Below, piece after piece: positions 16,355 to 25,690 of a stretch of DNA of 54,575 bases. The DNA comes from an uncultured Eubacterium sp. (GTDB lineage: Bacteria > Bacillota > Clostridia > Lachnospirales > Lachnospiraceae): positions 1-54,575 of the forward strand of contig CANDMI010000016.1 of assembly GCA_947385775.1 (NCBI GenBank), read 5' to 3'. The notes beneath the pieces are model-generated. The model was not told the origin of the DNA and made no database searches. It saw only the letters and a list, made by a program, of their open reading frames with translations. Each line of letters begins with the position of its first letter. The stretch's first letter is position 1. The position numbers and the translations under genes were made by a program.

Positions 16355-17737
16355 ATGGGAAAAAATAAAACAATCTTTTTTAATGTGCTAAGCGTTGTCC
16401 TGGTTAAAGGAATCACTTTTTTTACGGCTCCGATTTTTTCTAGGCTTTTAGGGGCGCACAATTATGGAATTGTTTCTGTTTATCTGTCATGGGTTGGAGT
16501 CATTACGATTGTGTTTCCTTTATGCGTGACTTCTACGATCGGGATAGCGACGAAGGAATTTCCAGCGCATAAGCAGCATGAATTTCAATCCAGCGCGCTT
16601 GTTCTTGGGATCAGCAGCTATCTTGCATTTTCCGCTATAGCGTTAATAATGATCGACTGGGTCAGGAAGATAACCCACATGGATAAGACTCTCATCTATA
16701 TAGCTATCGTTGCCGGTTTTTTTGGGTTTATCATAAATTTTGCAAATTCCAGGTATGTCTTTGAGTTTAAAGCAAATATTAATTTTTTGATTTCGGTATC
16801 GTCTTTGCTTGTTTCCATAGCGCTTTGCGTGGGACTGATATGGAACATGGATGCAGAAATCAATTATTTTGGGCGAATACTTGGAGGCGTGATATCGAAC
16901 GCGTTCTTTGGGCTGATACTGGCGGCTGTTATTTTAAAAGATGGGAAAATGTTTTATAACGCCAAGTATTGGAGGTTTTGCATTCCGATCGCGGTTCCAG
17001 TCATATTTCATGCATTATCCAATACGGCGCTAAGCCAGTCAGACCGGATCATGATACAAAGGATGCTGGATAACAGTTCGGCAGGAATATACAGTCTGGC
17101 ATATAATTTTACAGCGATACTAACCACGCTCTACAGCGCACTTAATGACAGCTGGATTCCTTTTTACTATAAATATTTAAGCGATGAAGACACGGGAAAG
17201 GTTATACAGCATGGGGATCATTACGTTGAATTGTATACGGTGGTCGCCGGGGGATTTTTGATGCTGTTCCCAGAGGTTTATCGGGTATTTGCAGGCAGGG
17301 AATATTGGGATGGGATAGATTACATACCGATGATTGTCATTGGCTGTTATGCAATGTTTTTATACAGCCTGTCCGTTAATTTCGAATTTTATTGTAAAAA
17401 GACAAAGTATATGGCTTTTATCACAGCTTCAGCGGCTGGGATCAATATTTTGCTGAATTATCTTTTGATATCAAAGTTGGGGGCATGGGGCGCGGCATTG
17501 GCAACGGCTGTTTCGTATGGATATGAGGTTGTGGTCCACTACATATTTGCGCGCTATTTCTGTGGACGGGAATTTCCGTTTCAGGCGAGATTTTATATCA
17601 AACATTTGCTGCATATGACGGCTATCTTGGCGTTGTTTTATATATTTCAGGCAGTTTGGATCGTTAGATGGAGTATAGGCGCATGGATGGGCGTGTATAT
17701 AATCTGTAAAATAATAAGGAGAAGAACTATATTTTGA
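16355..17737 (+). CDS. wzx: Wzx-type polysaccharide flippase (MOP superfamily)
   Basis: This 460-residue integral membrane protein has about 12-14 membrane segments. The N-terminal half (TFFTAPIFSRLLGAHNYGIVSVYLSW) and the middle SQSDRIMIQRMLDNSSAGIYSLAYNF match the polysaccharide-transporter branch of the MOP superfamily. It would flip the undecaprenyl-linked repeat unit across the membrane for Wzy. It starts 18 bases after asnB, and its stop overlaps the TTG start of the next gene. Confidence 0.9.
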   Translation: MGKNKTIFFNVLSVVLVKGITFFTAPIFSRLLGAHNYGIVSVYLSWVGVITIVFPLCVTSTIGIATKEFPAHKQHEFQSSALVLGISSYLAFSAIALIMIDWVRKITHMDKTLIYIAIVAGFFGFIINFANSRYVFEFKANINFLISVSSLLVSIALCVGLIWNMDAEINYFGRILGGVISNAFFGLILAAVILKDGKMFYNAKYWRFCIPIAVPVIFHALSNTALSQSDRIMIQRMLDNSSAGIYSLAYNFTAILTTLYSALNDSWIPFYYKYLSDEDTGKVIQHGDHYVELYTVVAGGFLMLFPEVYRVFAGREYWDGIDYIPMIVIGCYAMFLYSLSVNFEFYCKKTKYMAFITASAAGINILLNYLLISKLGAWGAALATAVSYGYEVVVHYIFARYFCGREFPFQARFYIKHLLHMTAILALFYIFQAVWIVRWSIGAWMGVYIICKIIRRRTIF

Positions 17738-19023
17738 AATCAGAAAGTGATCTTCGTATGAGTCAAAAGACAATGGAAAAAAGACTGAATGAGATAAGCT
17801 TTATTGGATGCGGCAATGTTTGCGTAGGTGACGTGCTGCATTTTCCGATAAAGTCAGCTAACCATTTTGACCATGGAGTGAAAAAGTTTTTTTTATCATT
17901 ATATTGCATCTTGAAATATGCTTTATTAAAGAGATATCGCTTCACTGTGCATGGAAATGGAAATACGATTTTTTTATTTTCGGATTCATATTCTAACAGG
18001 GTCGACCATTTAAAATCATTTAAAAAAGTAAGTTCCATTGTAGAAAATCGGATTGACGTAACAGCTGAAAAAAAAGAAATTGCATTTTCTGATCTTTACA
18101 CGGTTGGAATTTGCTTTCTATGGTTTTTACAAATGAGAACGATAGTGAAAAAGAAATCAGACAGGATTTATTTGATAGCGGAGTTGTATCATGCATTTGT
18201 TGACGACAGGCATATTAGGAGAATGATAAAAAAAATGAAGCTCGATCCATTGGCGATGGTTTCTTTTTGCGATGTGCATTCGATAGACAGTTTTATCACC
18301 CAAAGGATGGGTCAGCGTAATGTTCGAACAGTGACATTGCAGCATGGGGCTGTAATGGACACATGGGGGGTTAGGCATTTTAAAAGTGATTTTATGCTGG
18401 CGATAAGCGATTTTACGATAGACGCCGCCAAAAATGCGAAGGCGGATAAAATTGATAAAATGATTCCGGTAGGGTTGATGGCGTATTCGGATCACAAAAA
18501 AGACATTCCAAAGCCTAAGGGCTTTGAGATTGAAACAATAGGCGTTTTTTTGGATGATGAGCGTATGGGAATGCGTGAAGTCAATGAAAAAATGATAAAG
18601 ACAGTGCAGCAGTATGCCATTAAGAATAAAAAGAAGATTTTGTACCGGCCCCATCCGTTTACGGATGTAAAAAGTTATGGGAAGCTGGTTGGCGACAATA
18701 TCAGCGGAATGGATCAAGATCTTGGTGATTTTCTAAAAGGGATAGATCTTGGGATCGTGCATGACTCTACGGTCCTGCTTGAAGGGTTTTACGCGTGGAA
18801 GCCTATGGTGTTATTTGATTTTAAAAGTCTGTTAAAACAGTATGTGGATCAGGGCGTTGAAATCCTTAGCTTTAAGGATGCGGGAGGCTTGGAGAATGTA
18901 ATCTGCCAGATACAGATGGGGAAGCTGGACCATGTCATGAAAAAAGAAAGAAAATATTTTTGCACAGATGGGCCGGCATATGAAAGCTATCGAAGAGCCT
19001 TTTTAAGAGTGGGGGTAAAATGA
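17734..19023 (+). CDS. Unassigned GT-B-like protein, candidate nonulosonate (sialyl-type) transferase
   Basis: I do not recognise this 429-residue protein securely. Its C-terminal half looks like a GT-B transferase of the capsule type: TLQHGAVMDTWG (201-212), ILYRPHPFTD (302-311) and IVHDSTVLLEG (341-351). An HP motif followed by a Ser/Thr-rich site recalls bacterial sialyl- and polysialyltransferases and CDP-glycerol phosphotransferases. It stands directly before the CMP-sugar synthetase/PseG fusion and NeuB, and overlaps the former by ATGA, so use of a CMP-nonulosonate donor is a reasonable inference. The start is TTG 17734 with AAGGAGA at 17716-17722; ATG 17758 is the alternative. It holds a short G6 run at 18365-18370. 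Confidence 0.6.
   Translation: MKSESDLRMSQKTMEKRLNEISFIGCGNVCVGDVLHFPIKSANHFDHGVKKFFLSLYCILKYALLKRYRFTVHGNGNTIFLFSDSYSNRVDHLKSFKKVSSIVENRIDVTAEKKEIAFSDLYTVGICFLWFLQMRTIVKKKSDRIYLIAELYHAFVDDRHIRRMIKKMKLDPLAMVSFCDVHSIDSFITQRMGQRNVRTVTLQHGAVMDTWGVRHFKSDFMLAISDFTIDAAKNAKADKIDKMIPVGLMAYSDHKKDIPKPKGFEIETIGVFLDDERMGMREVNEKMIKTVQQYAIKNKKKILYRPHPFTDVKSYGKLVGDNISGMDQDLGDFLKGIDLGIVHDSTVLLEGFYAWKPMVLFDFKSLLKQYVDQGVEILSFKDAGGLENVICQIQMGKLDHVMKKERKYFCTDGPAYESYRRAFLRVGVK
18365..18370 (+). repeat. G6 run in the GT-B-like gene
   Basis: Six consecutive G lie between CAT and TTAGG, in frame. It is shorter than the other tracts and so probably less mutable. It is listed because its left flank (ACAT) is the same as at 26375. 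Confidence 0.5.
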
Positions 19024-20621
19024 AAATATTGGCTGTCATACCAGCGCGCGCTGGTTCAAAGGGGATTCCGAACAAAAATATAAGGATGGTATGCGGGCGG
19101 CCGCTTATCTATTATGCGATCAACAACGCGTTAGGTTCACGCTTCATAACCGATATTGTTGTGACGACGGATTCGGCGGAAGTGAAAATAATTGCTTCGC
19201 AAATGGGAGTCGCTTGCAGGTGGCGCGATGAAAAATTGTGCGGTGACGATGTGGCTTTGGACGCTGTTATATATGACGCGGCGCCAAAAGATATAAAATG
19301 GGATTATATTGTGACGCTTCAGCCTACTTCGCCCACACTGAAAGTGGAAACATTAGATAAGGGTATTTCCTATGCAATTGAAAACAGGCTGGACACGCTG
19401 ATTTCTGCGGTAAACCGCCCTCATCTTTCGTGGATGGATGAGGATGGAAGAAAAATCCCGGCTTATAAGGAGAGACGAAACAGGCAATTCCTTCCATCTC
19501 AATATATGGAAACAGGAGCGTTTGTGATCACGGATGCGTCTATCTTTTCTGAAAGGTCAAGGATCGGAGGGCGCATTGACATTTTTGAAATGCCCGAGGA
19601 TGAATCGCTGGATATTGATACATTTGAAGACTTAATGTGCGCGGATATCATACTTCGCAGAGAAAAAGTGGCAATATACGTCAACGGAAATAAGCAAAGG
19701 GGGATCGGGCATATATATCGGGCGCTTGAGCTTGCGGATGAATTTTTTGTAAAACCGGATATCTATTTTGACATAAATCAGACGGACAGTGAGTTGTTCG
19801 GTGGCACAACTCATAACCTAATACCGGTAAACGGCATCGCGGAACTGTACTCATGCTGTAAAAAGAAAGAGTACACAATTTTTATTAATGACATTCTCAA
19901 TACATCGATCGACTACATGATAGGGCTTAAAACGGTGGCGCCCCGCGCTAAGATCATTAATTTTGAGGACGAGGGAGAAGGATGCGTCAAAGCGGACATA
20001 GTGATAAATGCTTTGCTGTCTAATACAGATTTGCCGAACGTTTATGTTGGGGAAAAATATTATATGGCAAATAAGCTCTTCCTTTTGTACAATCCGATAA
20101 AAGTAAAGGATAAGGTGAAAAAAGCGTTTGTCTGCTTTGGAGGCGCGGACCCTAGGAATTACACCGACAGGATATTGACTATGATTACCAAGCCGGAATA
20201 TCAGGATTATGATTTTGTAATCGCCGTAGGCAGGGCAAAAGGCAATGTGGAGGAATTGCTTTTATATAATCGCTATGACAATATAGAAGTCATATACGAT
20301 GTGAATAACATGCCGCAACTGATGTCAGGCTGCGATGTGGCAATCTCATCCAGAGGACGCACCGCATACGAGCTTGCCATGCTTGGAATACCGACAATCG
20401 TCCTTTCGGAAAATGAAAGGGAAAAAAACCATGCGTTTGCATGCAATGAAAATGGGTTCAGTTACATTGGGATGGACCCGTCGGATGAAGTGATTGAAAA
20501 TAATGTTCGTATGTATTTACGTTTATCAAAGGAGAGCAGGCAAAAGTTTCAGGACCGTTTGCTTGAGCATAACCTTAAAGATGGGCGAAAACGTGTCATG
20601 GGATTGATCAATAGCATTTAA
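19020..20621 (+). CDS. CMP-nonulosonate synthetase (PseF/NeuA-like) fused to a PseG-like domain
   Basis: The protein has 533 residues and two domains. Residues 1 to about 213 form a cytidylyltransferase with the CMP-sugar synthetase motif IPARAGSKGIPNKN (7-20) and TLQPTSP (99-105). From about 217 to the end there is a PseG-like GT-B-fold domain with the GxGHxxR motif (GIGHIYR, 228-234) and SSRGRTAYELAMLGIP near 443-458. PseG removes UDP from the 6-deoxy diamino sugar before condensation, and PseF activates the final nonulosonic acid with CMP. The fusion joins steps on either side of NeuB in one polypeptide. It lies 14 bases before neuB. Pseudaminic or legionaminic acid is suggested, but the sugar is not settled. 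Confidence 0.85.
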   Translation: MKILAVIPARAGSKGIPNKNIRMVCGRPLIYYAINNALGSRFITDIVVTTDSAEVKIIASQMGVACRWRDEKLCGDDVALDAVIYDAAPKDIKWDYIVTLQPTSPTLKVETLDKGISYAIENRLDTLISAVNRPHLSWMDEDGRKIPAYKERRNRQFLPSQYMETGAFVITDASIFSERSRIGGRIDIFEMPEDESLDIDTFEDLMCADIILRREKVAIYVNGNKQRGIGHIYRALELADEFFVKPDIYFDINQTDSELFGGTTHNLIPVNGIAELYSCCKKKEYTIFINDILNTSIDYMIGLKTVAPRAKIINFEDEGEGCVKADIVINALLSNTDLPNVYVGEKYYMANKLFLLYNPIKVKDKVKKAFVCFGGADPRNYTDRILTMITKPEYQDYDFVIAVGRAKGNVEELLLYNRYDNIEVIYDVNNMPQLMSGCDVAISSRGRTAYELAMLGIPTIVLSENEREKNHAFACNENGFSYIGMDPSDEVIENNVRMYLRLSKESRQKFQDRLLEHNLKDGRKRVMGLINSI

Positions 20622-20635
20622 GGAGGAGGGCGATT

Positions 20636-21673
20636 TTGAGTAAACCATATGTGATCGCGGAAATTGGAGTTAACTTTTACGATACGGCGCGTGTGCTGGA
20701 TATTGTGCCCTTAGAGGCGGCGCTGCTTTATATCGATAAAGCAGCGGAAGCGGGAATTGACTGTGTGAAATTCCAATCTTATAAAGCGGGAATGTTAGCG
20801 TCTAAAAATTCACCCGCGTATTGGGACGTGACAAAAGAGCCGACGAAGACGCAGTATGAATTATTTTTAAAATATGACCATTTTGGTGAGAAGGAGTATC
20901 GGGAGCTTTCGAATCATGCCCATGCGAAGGGGATGGATTTCACATCCACCCCGTTTGATTACGTATCCGCAGATTATTTGGAAGACTTGGTGGATTTTTA
21001 TAAGATTTCATCCTCTGATCTGACAAACATTCCGTTTATAAAGCATATTGGGGCGAAAGGAAAGAAAACTCTTTTGTCGACAGGGGCGGCGAGTTTGTCC
21101 GAGGTGGACGAGGCGGTAAGGGCGCTAAAGGATTCTGGATGTGAGAACATCACGCTTTTACATTGTGTGCTGTCGTATCCTACCGCTCCAAAGGACGCAA
21201 ATTTGAGGATGATTGAAACGTTGAAGCGGGTTTTTCCAGAATGCACGGTGGGATTTAGTGACCATGTGGCTCCGGATGAGGCGATGTTGACGCTTGCGGT
21301 GGCATATATGCTGGGGGCGGAGGTGATTGAGAAGCATTTTACGCTTGATAAGACATTGGAAGGAAATGACCATTATCATGCCAGCGATCCTAAGGACTTT
21401 AAAAAAGCGATCGCAAATTTTCAGTGGATCGACGCTGTTTTAGGCTCTGGGGAAAAGACGGTTTTGGATTGTGAGAAAACATCAAGGCGTGAAGCGAGAA
21501 GGTCTTTGGTCTTAACAAGGGATATGGAGGCCGGGGAGGTGGTGACGCGCCAAAGCGTTATGGCAAAGAGGCCGGGTACGGGCATTTCGCCGAAGTTTAC
21601 AGATATCGTGGTGGGGAGACGGGTGAAAGAGAGTCTGAAAAAGGATACGATACTGACTTGGGAAATGATATGA
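20636..21673 (+). CDS. neuB: Nonulosonic acid synthase (NeuB/PseI/LegI family)
   Basis: This 345-residue enzyme condenses a hexosamine-derived sugar with phosphoenolpyruvate to give a nine-carbon acid. The TIM-barrel starts at YVIAEIGVNF and includes CVKFQSYKA, FTSTPFD, KISSSDLTNIPFI and VGFSDH. KHFTLDK and GNDHYHASDP carry metal/PEP-site residues. The C-terminal SAF/antifreeze-like domain runs from about 280 (SLVLTRDMEAGEVV). The GNDHYH variant differs from the GPDH-type sequence of classical sialate synthases and points toward a legionaminate/pseudaminate-like product, but this is not decisive. AGGAGG lies just upstream, and it follows the CMP-synthetase fusion by 14 bases. Confidence 0.92.
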   Translation: MSKPYVIAEIGVNFYDTARVLDIVPLEAALLYIDKAAEAGIDCVKFQSYKAGMLASKNSPAYWDVTKEPTKTQYELFLKYDHFGEKEYRELSNHAHAKGMDFTSTPFDYVSADYLEDLVDFYKISSSDLTNIPFIKHIGAKGKKTLLSTGAASLSEVDEAVRALKDSGCENITLLHCVLSYPTAPKDANLRMIETLKRVFPECTVGFSDHVAPDEAMLTLAVAYMLGAEVIEKHFTLDKTLEGNDHYHASDPKDFKKAIANFQWIDAVLGSGEKTVLDCEKTSRREARRSLVLTRDMEAGEVVTRQSVMAKRPGTGISPKFTDIVVGRRVKESLKKDTILTWEMI

Positions 21674-21687
21674 TAGCTGGAGGGAAC

Positions 21688-23004
21688 ATGGAAGAGGGGC
21701 GCAGGATGTATGGCCTTTTAAAAAAGATATTTCCGATATACAGGCATCTGACGGGCAATGGGGTTAGGCAGACGCTTTTTATTTTAAACGCGTTTTTGAA
21801 AAAGGAATGCGCGCCTTTGATCTCCATAAAGGAAATCCCATCGGGAGAATCTGTTTTTGATTGGACGGTTCCAAAGGAATGGCGGATTGAAGAAGGCTAT
21901 ATTGAAGATGAAAAAGGAAACCGCATTGTTGATATGAGGGACAATAACCTCCATATAGTAGCGTATTCCGTGCCGGTTGATGAATGGATGGAGCTATCGT
22001 CTTTGAAAGAACACATTTATACGCAAAAGGACCAGCCGCATGTAATCCCATACGTAACGTCTTATTATAGTGAAAGATGGGGATTTTGCATGAGCGATGA
22101 AAAAAAGGATGCCCTTTTAGAAGGGAGATATCATGCCGTCATTAAAAGCGAGCTGTTCGACGGATGCATGACCTATGGTGAGGCGGTAGTTCCAGGAGAG
22201 TGCGAAGAAGAGGTCTTTTTTTCGACTTATATCTGCCATCCTTCCATGGCGAATAATGAGTGCTCTGGACCGGCTTTGGCGGCAGAGCTTGTCAGGTTTG
22301 TATCCCGTTTAGCGAAGCGCAGATACACTTACCGGTTTGTTTTTATTCCGGAAACGATAGGTTCTATTGCCTATCTTGCGCATAAGGGGTGGCTTTCGCA
22401 TTTAAAGGGCAAGATGAAGTGCGGGTTTAACTTAACCTGCGTAGGGGATGACCGCAGCTATTCCATGGTGGAAACAAGATATGCGGATACGTTTGCCGAT
22501 AAGGTTCTTTCCAATGTCTTAAAATATCAAACAAAAGGCTGCTACAACAGATATTCCTTTCTGGAAAGAGGGTCTGATGAGCGTCAGTATTGCGCTCCTG
22601 GAGTGGACCTTCCTGTTGTCGGGTTTAGCCGTTCGCTTTTTCATAAATACCCGGAATACCATACATCGGCGGATAATCTGGATATCGTATGTCCGTCCGG
22701 CCTGCAAGGAGCCTTTGATGCAATAAAGGAAGCGATCTGCGGCATCGAGCATAATTATTATTACAAAACGAAAATCTTGTGTGAGCCGCAGCTTGGGAAA
22801 AGAGGGCTGTATCCGACATTTAGTCAAAAGCATAGTTCGGATGCGGTTTTCGATATGAGCAATTTTATTGCTTATTCAGACGGGAAAAACGATCTGTTTG
22901 ACATAAGCAATATCACGGGCGCGCCTGTATCCGTATTATATGGGATAGCTGAAATTTTGGAAAAGGAAGGGATTGTTGAAAAACATGCAAGCAGATGCGA
23001 ATGA
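21688..23004 (+). CDS. DUF4910/DUF2172-type aminopeptidase-like metalloenzyme
   Basis: The protein has about 438 residues and matches the DUF2172/DUF4910 M28-like peptidase family that recurs in surface-polysaccharide loci. Probable metal ligands are seen in STYICHPSMANNECSGP, in PETIGSIAY, and in the C-terminal HKYPEYHTSADN. Typical relatives are about 420-440 residues, so it looks complete. The start is ATG 21688 with GGAGGG at 21679-21684; an earlier TTG at 21658 lies inside neuB. What it hydrolyses is unknown. Its place between neuB and a methyltransferase suggests removal of an acyl or aminoacyl group from a sugar precursor, which is inference. Confidence 0.75.
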   Translation: MEEGRRMYGLLKKIFPIYRHLTGNGVRQTLFILNAFLKKECAPLISIKEIPSGESVFDWTVPKEWRIEEGYIEDEKGNRIVDMRDNNLHIVAYSVPVDEWMELSSLKEHIYTQKDQPHVIPYVTSYYSERWGFCMSDEKKDALLEGRYHAVIKSELFDGCMTYGEAVVPGECEEEVFFSTYICHPSMANNECSGPALAAELVRFVSRLAKRRYTYRFVFIPETIGSIAYLAHKGWLSHLKGKMKCGFNLTCVGDDRSYSMVETRYADTFADKVLSNVLKYQTKGCYNRYSFLERGSDERQYCAPGVDLPVVGFSRSLFHKYPEYHTSADNLDIVCPSGLQGAFDAIKEAICGIEHNYYYKTKILCEPQLGKRGLYPTFSQKHSSDAVFDMSNFIAYSDGKNDLFDISNITGAPVSVLYGIAEILEKEGIVEKHASRCE

Positions 23005-23848
23005 TAAGATGTATCGAAAGGTCGTTGGATGTCCGTGGTGTGCATGGGGGGGGTATTCTGTCTTGTATCATGCAACAGACGACTGTGAGGCGTTAAAATG
23101 TGACAGGTGCGGCATTGTGTATGCTTCTAAAGTTCTGTCGCGATATGGCATCGAGCATTATTGGCCGACGTATGAATCGATGGTCCACATGAAGGACGAA
23201 AAGCTGTCGCGGCAGAGAAAAGCGATGTATCAGATAGAGTATGATTTTATAAAAAGGTATATGGCGCCCCAGTCTGCGGTATTGGATGTCGGATGTTCCA
23301 ACGGGGATTTTTTGGATTATTTTAAAAAGGATGGGCATATTTGCGAGGGCGTAGAGTTTGGAAAAGATGCGTTTGAACAAGCGGCGAAAAGATATCGGGT
23401 ATATTATGGGGAACTGTCAAAGGCGGATATAAAAAACCAATATGACTTGATCGTGCTTAGAGGGGTGGTCCAGTATCTGCTCCATCCAAAGGATGATCTG
23501 AAAAAAGCGATATCCCTGCTAAAACAGGGAGGATTGCTTTACATATCCAGTTCTCCAAACGCGGATTCTGTCTGTCACAGGATATTTGGAAATAAGGCGA
23601 GATTGACTGTGGACCCAACAAATTATTATATGTTCACAGAGAAAATATTGTCTGATTTTTTGTCTTTTCATGGCATGCGTTTATTTGCGGATAAGGATTT
23701 TTATCTGAATACGCCATATGAAGATATTGAAAACGACATATGCTCTGTAGCCAAGGCGTTTAAACTAAGAAAACAGGATAAAGAGATAACATGGACAGCG
23801 CCTGCGTTTTTTGACAGTATGCTGTCGCTTGTGTATAAGAAGATTTAA
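22985..23848 (+). CDS. SAM-dependent methyltransferase with zinc ribbon and an in-frame G8 tract (phase-ON)
   Basis: Read from ATG 22985, the protein has about 287 residues. An N-terminal zinc ribbon has C16, C19, C39 and C42 (CPWC and CDRC). A class I methyltransferase domain follows, with SAM motif I in VLDVGCSNGD and a later LLKQGGLLYIS strand. Such proteins resemble NDP-sugar or C-methyltransferases. A run of eight G at 23046-23053 encodes W21-G-G between the zinc-ribbon knuckles and is in frame. A one-base change would stop translation early. The start is uncertain: TTG codons at 22973 and 22976 lie just upstream of the ATG and all overlap the previous gene's end. Confidence 0.82.
   Translation: MQADANDKMYRKVVGCPWCAWGGYSVLYHATDDCEALKCDRCGIVYASKVLSRYGIEHYWPTYESMVHMKDEKLSRQRKAMYQIEYDFIKRYMAPQSAVLDVGCSNGDFLDYFKKDGHICEGVEFGKDAFEQAAKRYRVYYGELSKADIKNQYDLIVLRGVVQYLLHPKDDLKKAISLLKQGGLLYISSSPNADSVCHRIFGNKARLTVDPTNYYMFTEKILSDFLSFHGMRLFADKDFYLNTPYEDIENDICSVAKAFKLRKQDKEITWTAPAFFDSMLSLVYKKI
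23046..23053 (+). repeat. G8 homopolymer in the methyltransferase gene
   Basis: Eight consecutive G lie between CAT and TATTC, in frame at this length. It is only about 60 bases into the gene. Confidence 0.9.
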
Positions 23849-23862
23849 AGGAGTGTCATCGA

Positions 23863-25668
23863 ATGGATATAACCAAAAGGCTGGAGGGCTGCTTATATAA
23901 TAGCTGCCTGTTTCATGAGCGCGTCAAAGCGTCAAAAGATTTAGATGAATATTTTCAAAAACTTGGGAAAAGGCTTTTGGAATATGAGAAGCTGGCGCTT
24001 GTATGCGATGCAAAGGTAGCCAACAGGTTTATATTAAAAACAGGCATAGGAGAGCGGGTCAGCGTGATCTTGGAAGCGGGAAATGGAGCTTTTCACGCAA
24101 GCAGATGGCTGACCCAGGTGTATGGGATAGACGTAGCTCCATATGAGGAAGCATGCAGGCATAAGGATTGCTTGTTCGTGGCGTTAGATGACAAAAATGG
24201 GAAAGAGCTTTTTAATTCCGTGTATTTTCATGCAAAAAAGATCCTGAATGTGCCAGACGACATAAAGGATAAGGGCGAACCCCTTTTTCTCTCTTATTCA
24301 GAATGGATGGCTGCATACAATACTCCCTTTGAGAAGATCATGCTTGATAGGAGAAAGTATGAGGCAGAGACAGACATAAGGAAGAAAAAAAAGTATCTTA
24401 TAAATTTGATATATGACCTGTTGCAGATAAAAGATTTCCATTCAAGCTATCAATATATCGACCGCTACATGGAAAGCGGCTTTGATCAAAACGGTGAGAT
24501 GGAGAAGTTCCGGAATGGGATTGACCGATTGTTAGCAGACATCTCGTACGCTTTGAAACAGCGAGATGGAAGAAACGATATTATCATGATTTGGAACGAT
24601 GGGTTACGTTACGACGAACTTAAAGAAATGCCCTATTTAGGAAAAGAGTTTGCGAATGACTCCTTTTGCATGGATCATGCGTTTTCCACAGTTTATGACT
24701 CTGAAGGCTCCCTTGGCTCCATGTTTCAAAAGAAATACCAGGTAGATGATTTTCATGTAAATGAGGGGGAAAGCTACAGCAGTATAAATTCTCCGGTTAT
24801 AAAATTGATAGAAAGCCATGGCTACAGGTTTAAAATGATTTTCCATTTTTATTTGGCGGACAGGGAGCACACGGATTTAATTGATTCTTTTGTGGCGGGC
24901 AGTGAAAAAATGTGGCTGTGCATACAAAATCTGCTGGACGCTAAGGAGCCGATGTTTTTCTTGTTACAAGAAAACACAGAAACGCATAATCCGTATCACA
25001 GCCCATATTTGGATAAGGACTATTATTTTATCAATAACTGCACTCCAAGCCAATATCAAAACCAGATAAGGATAAGCAGGTCATATTGGGATAGCCAGAT
25101 AAAATTTTATATGCGTTTATTGGATTATGATAATATGAAAATCGTGATGAGCGACCATGGCAAGCCGATGACGCTCCAGGACCTGTGCGTATTGGATTGG
25201 GGCTATTTATCAGATTATCTTCACATCGTATTGATGGTAAATGGGAAAAACATAAAACCCGGTAATGAGAAACGGTTATTTAGCGCGTATTACTTTAAAG
25301 AGCTGTTGGAGTATATTTTTGAGCCGTCCAAGGAGGGCTTAGAGAAATGTTTTCCACAGGAATATGTAAAGATCCAGTCGATCGACCGATATGATCCATT
25401 CGACATTGAACGAAAATTAAAGGCTGGCGCGGATAAACGGCATCTTATGTCTTATCGTGGCATTCGGACATTAGATGATATGTATGTAAGGATCGCAAAT
25501 GGGGAAGAGCGTTATTTTAAACTGCCGGATGAACGGACGAACCGGATATGCGATGATAAATATAAGGATAGGATAGAGGAACTAAAAGAACAGAATGCAG
25601 GGAATTTTCTTGATATTGAAACTATTCCATTTTTCCATGCATCCTTACAGCTATATAAAGACAGATAG
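23863..25668 (+). CDS. Alkaline-phosphatase-superfamily protein (sulfatase/phosphotransferase-like)
   Basis: The protein has 601 residues. The C-terminal half from about 245 looks like the alkaline phosphatase/sulfatase superfamily: IIMIWNDGLRYDEL carries the metal-binding acidic residue (WNDGLRYDEL, near 248-257), NTETHNPYHSPY carries central histidines, and IVMSDHGKPM carries the final Asp-His metal pair. The N-terminal 230 residues do not match anything I recognise. Members transfer or remove phosphate-linked groups such as phosphoethanolamine or glycerol phosphate. Together with the TagD-like gene at 26514 it may add a phospho-substituent to the glycan (inference). No signal peptide or membrane segment is evident, so it probably works inside the cell. 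Confidence 0.65.
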   Translation: MDITKRLEGCLYNSCLFHERVKASKDLDEYFQKLGKRLLEYEKLALVCDAKVANRFILKTGIGERVSVILEAGNGAFHASRWLTQVYGIDVAPYEEACRHKDCLFVALDDKNGKELFNSVYFHAKKILNVPDDIKDKGEPLFLSYSEWMAAYNTPFEKIMLDRRKYEAETDIRKKKKYLINLIYDLLQIKDFHSSYQYIDRYMESGFDQNGEMEKFRNGIDRLLADISYALKQRDGRNDIIMIWNDGLRYDELKEMPYLGKEFANDSFCMDHAFSTVYDSEGSLGSMFQKKYQVDDFHVNEGESYSSINSPVIKLIESHGYRFKMIFHFYLADREHTDLIDSFVAGSEKMWLCIQNLLDAKEPMFFLLQENTETHNPYHSPYLDKDYYFINNCTPSQYQNQIRISRSYWDSQIKFYMRLLDYDNMKIVMSDHGKPMTLQDLCVLDWGYLSDYLHIVLMVNGKNIKPGNEKRLFSAYYFKELLEYIFEPSKEGLEKCFPQEYVKIQSIDRYDPFDIERKLKAGADKRHLMSYRGIRTLDDMYVRIANGEERYFKLPDERTNRICDDKYKDRIEELKEQNAGNFLDIETIPFFHASLQLYKDR

Positions 25669-25690
25669 TAACAGGAATGGAGCGGAAACG

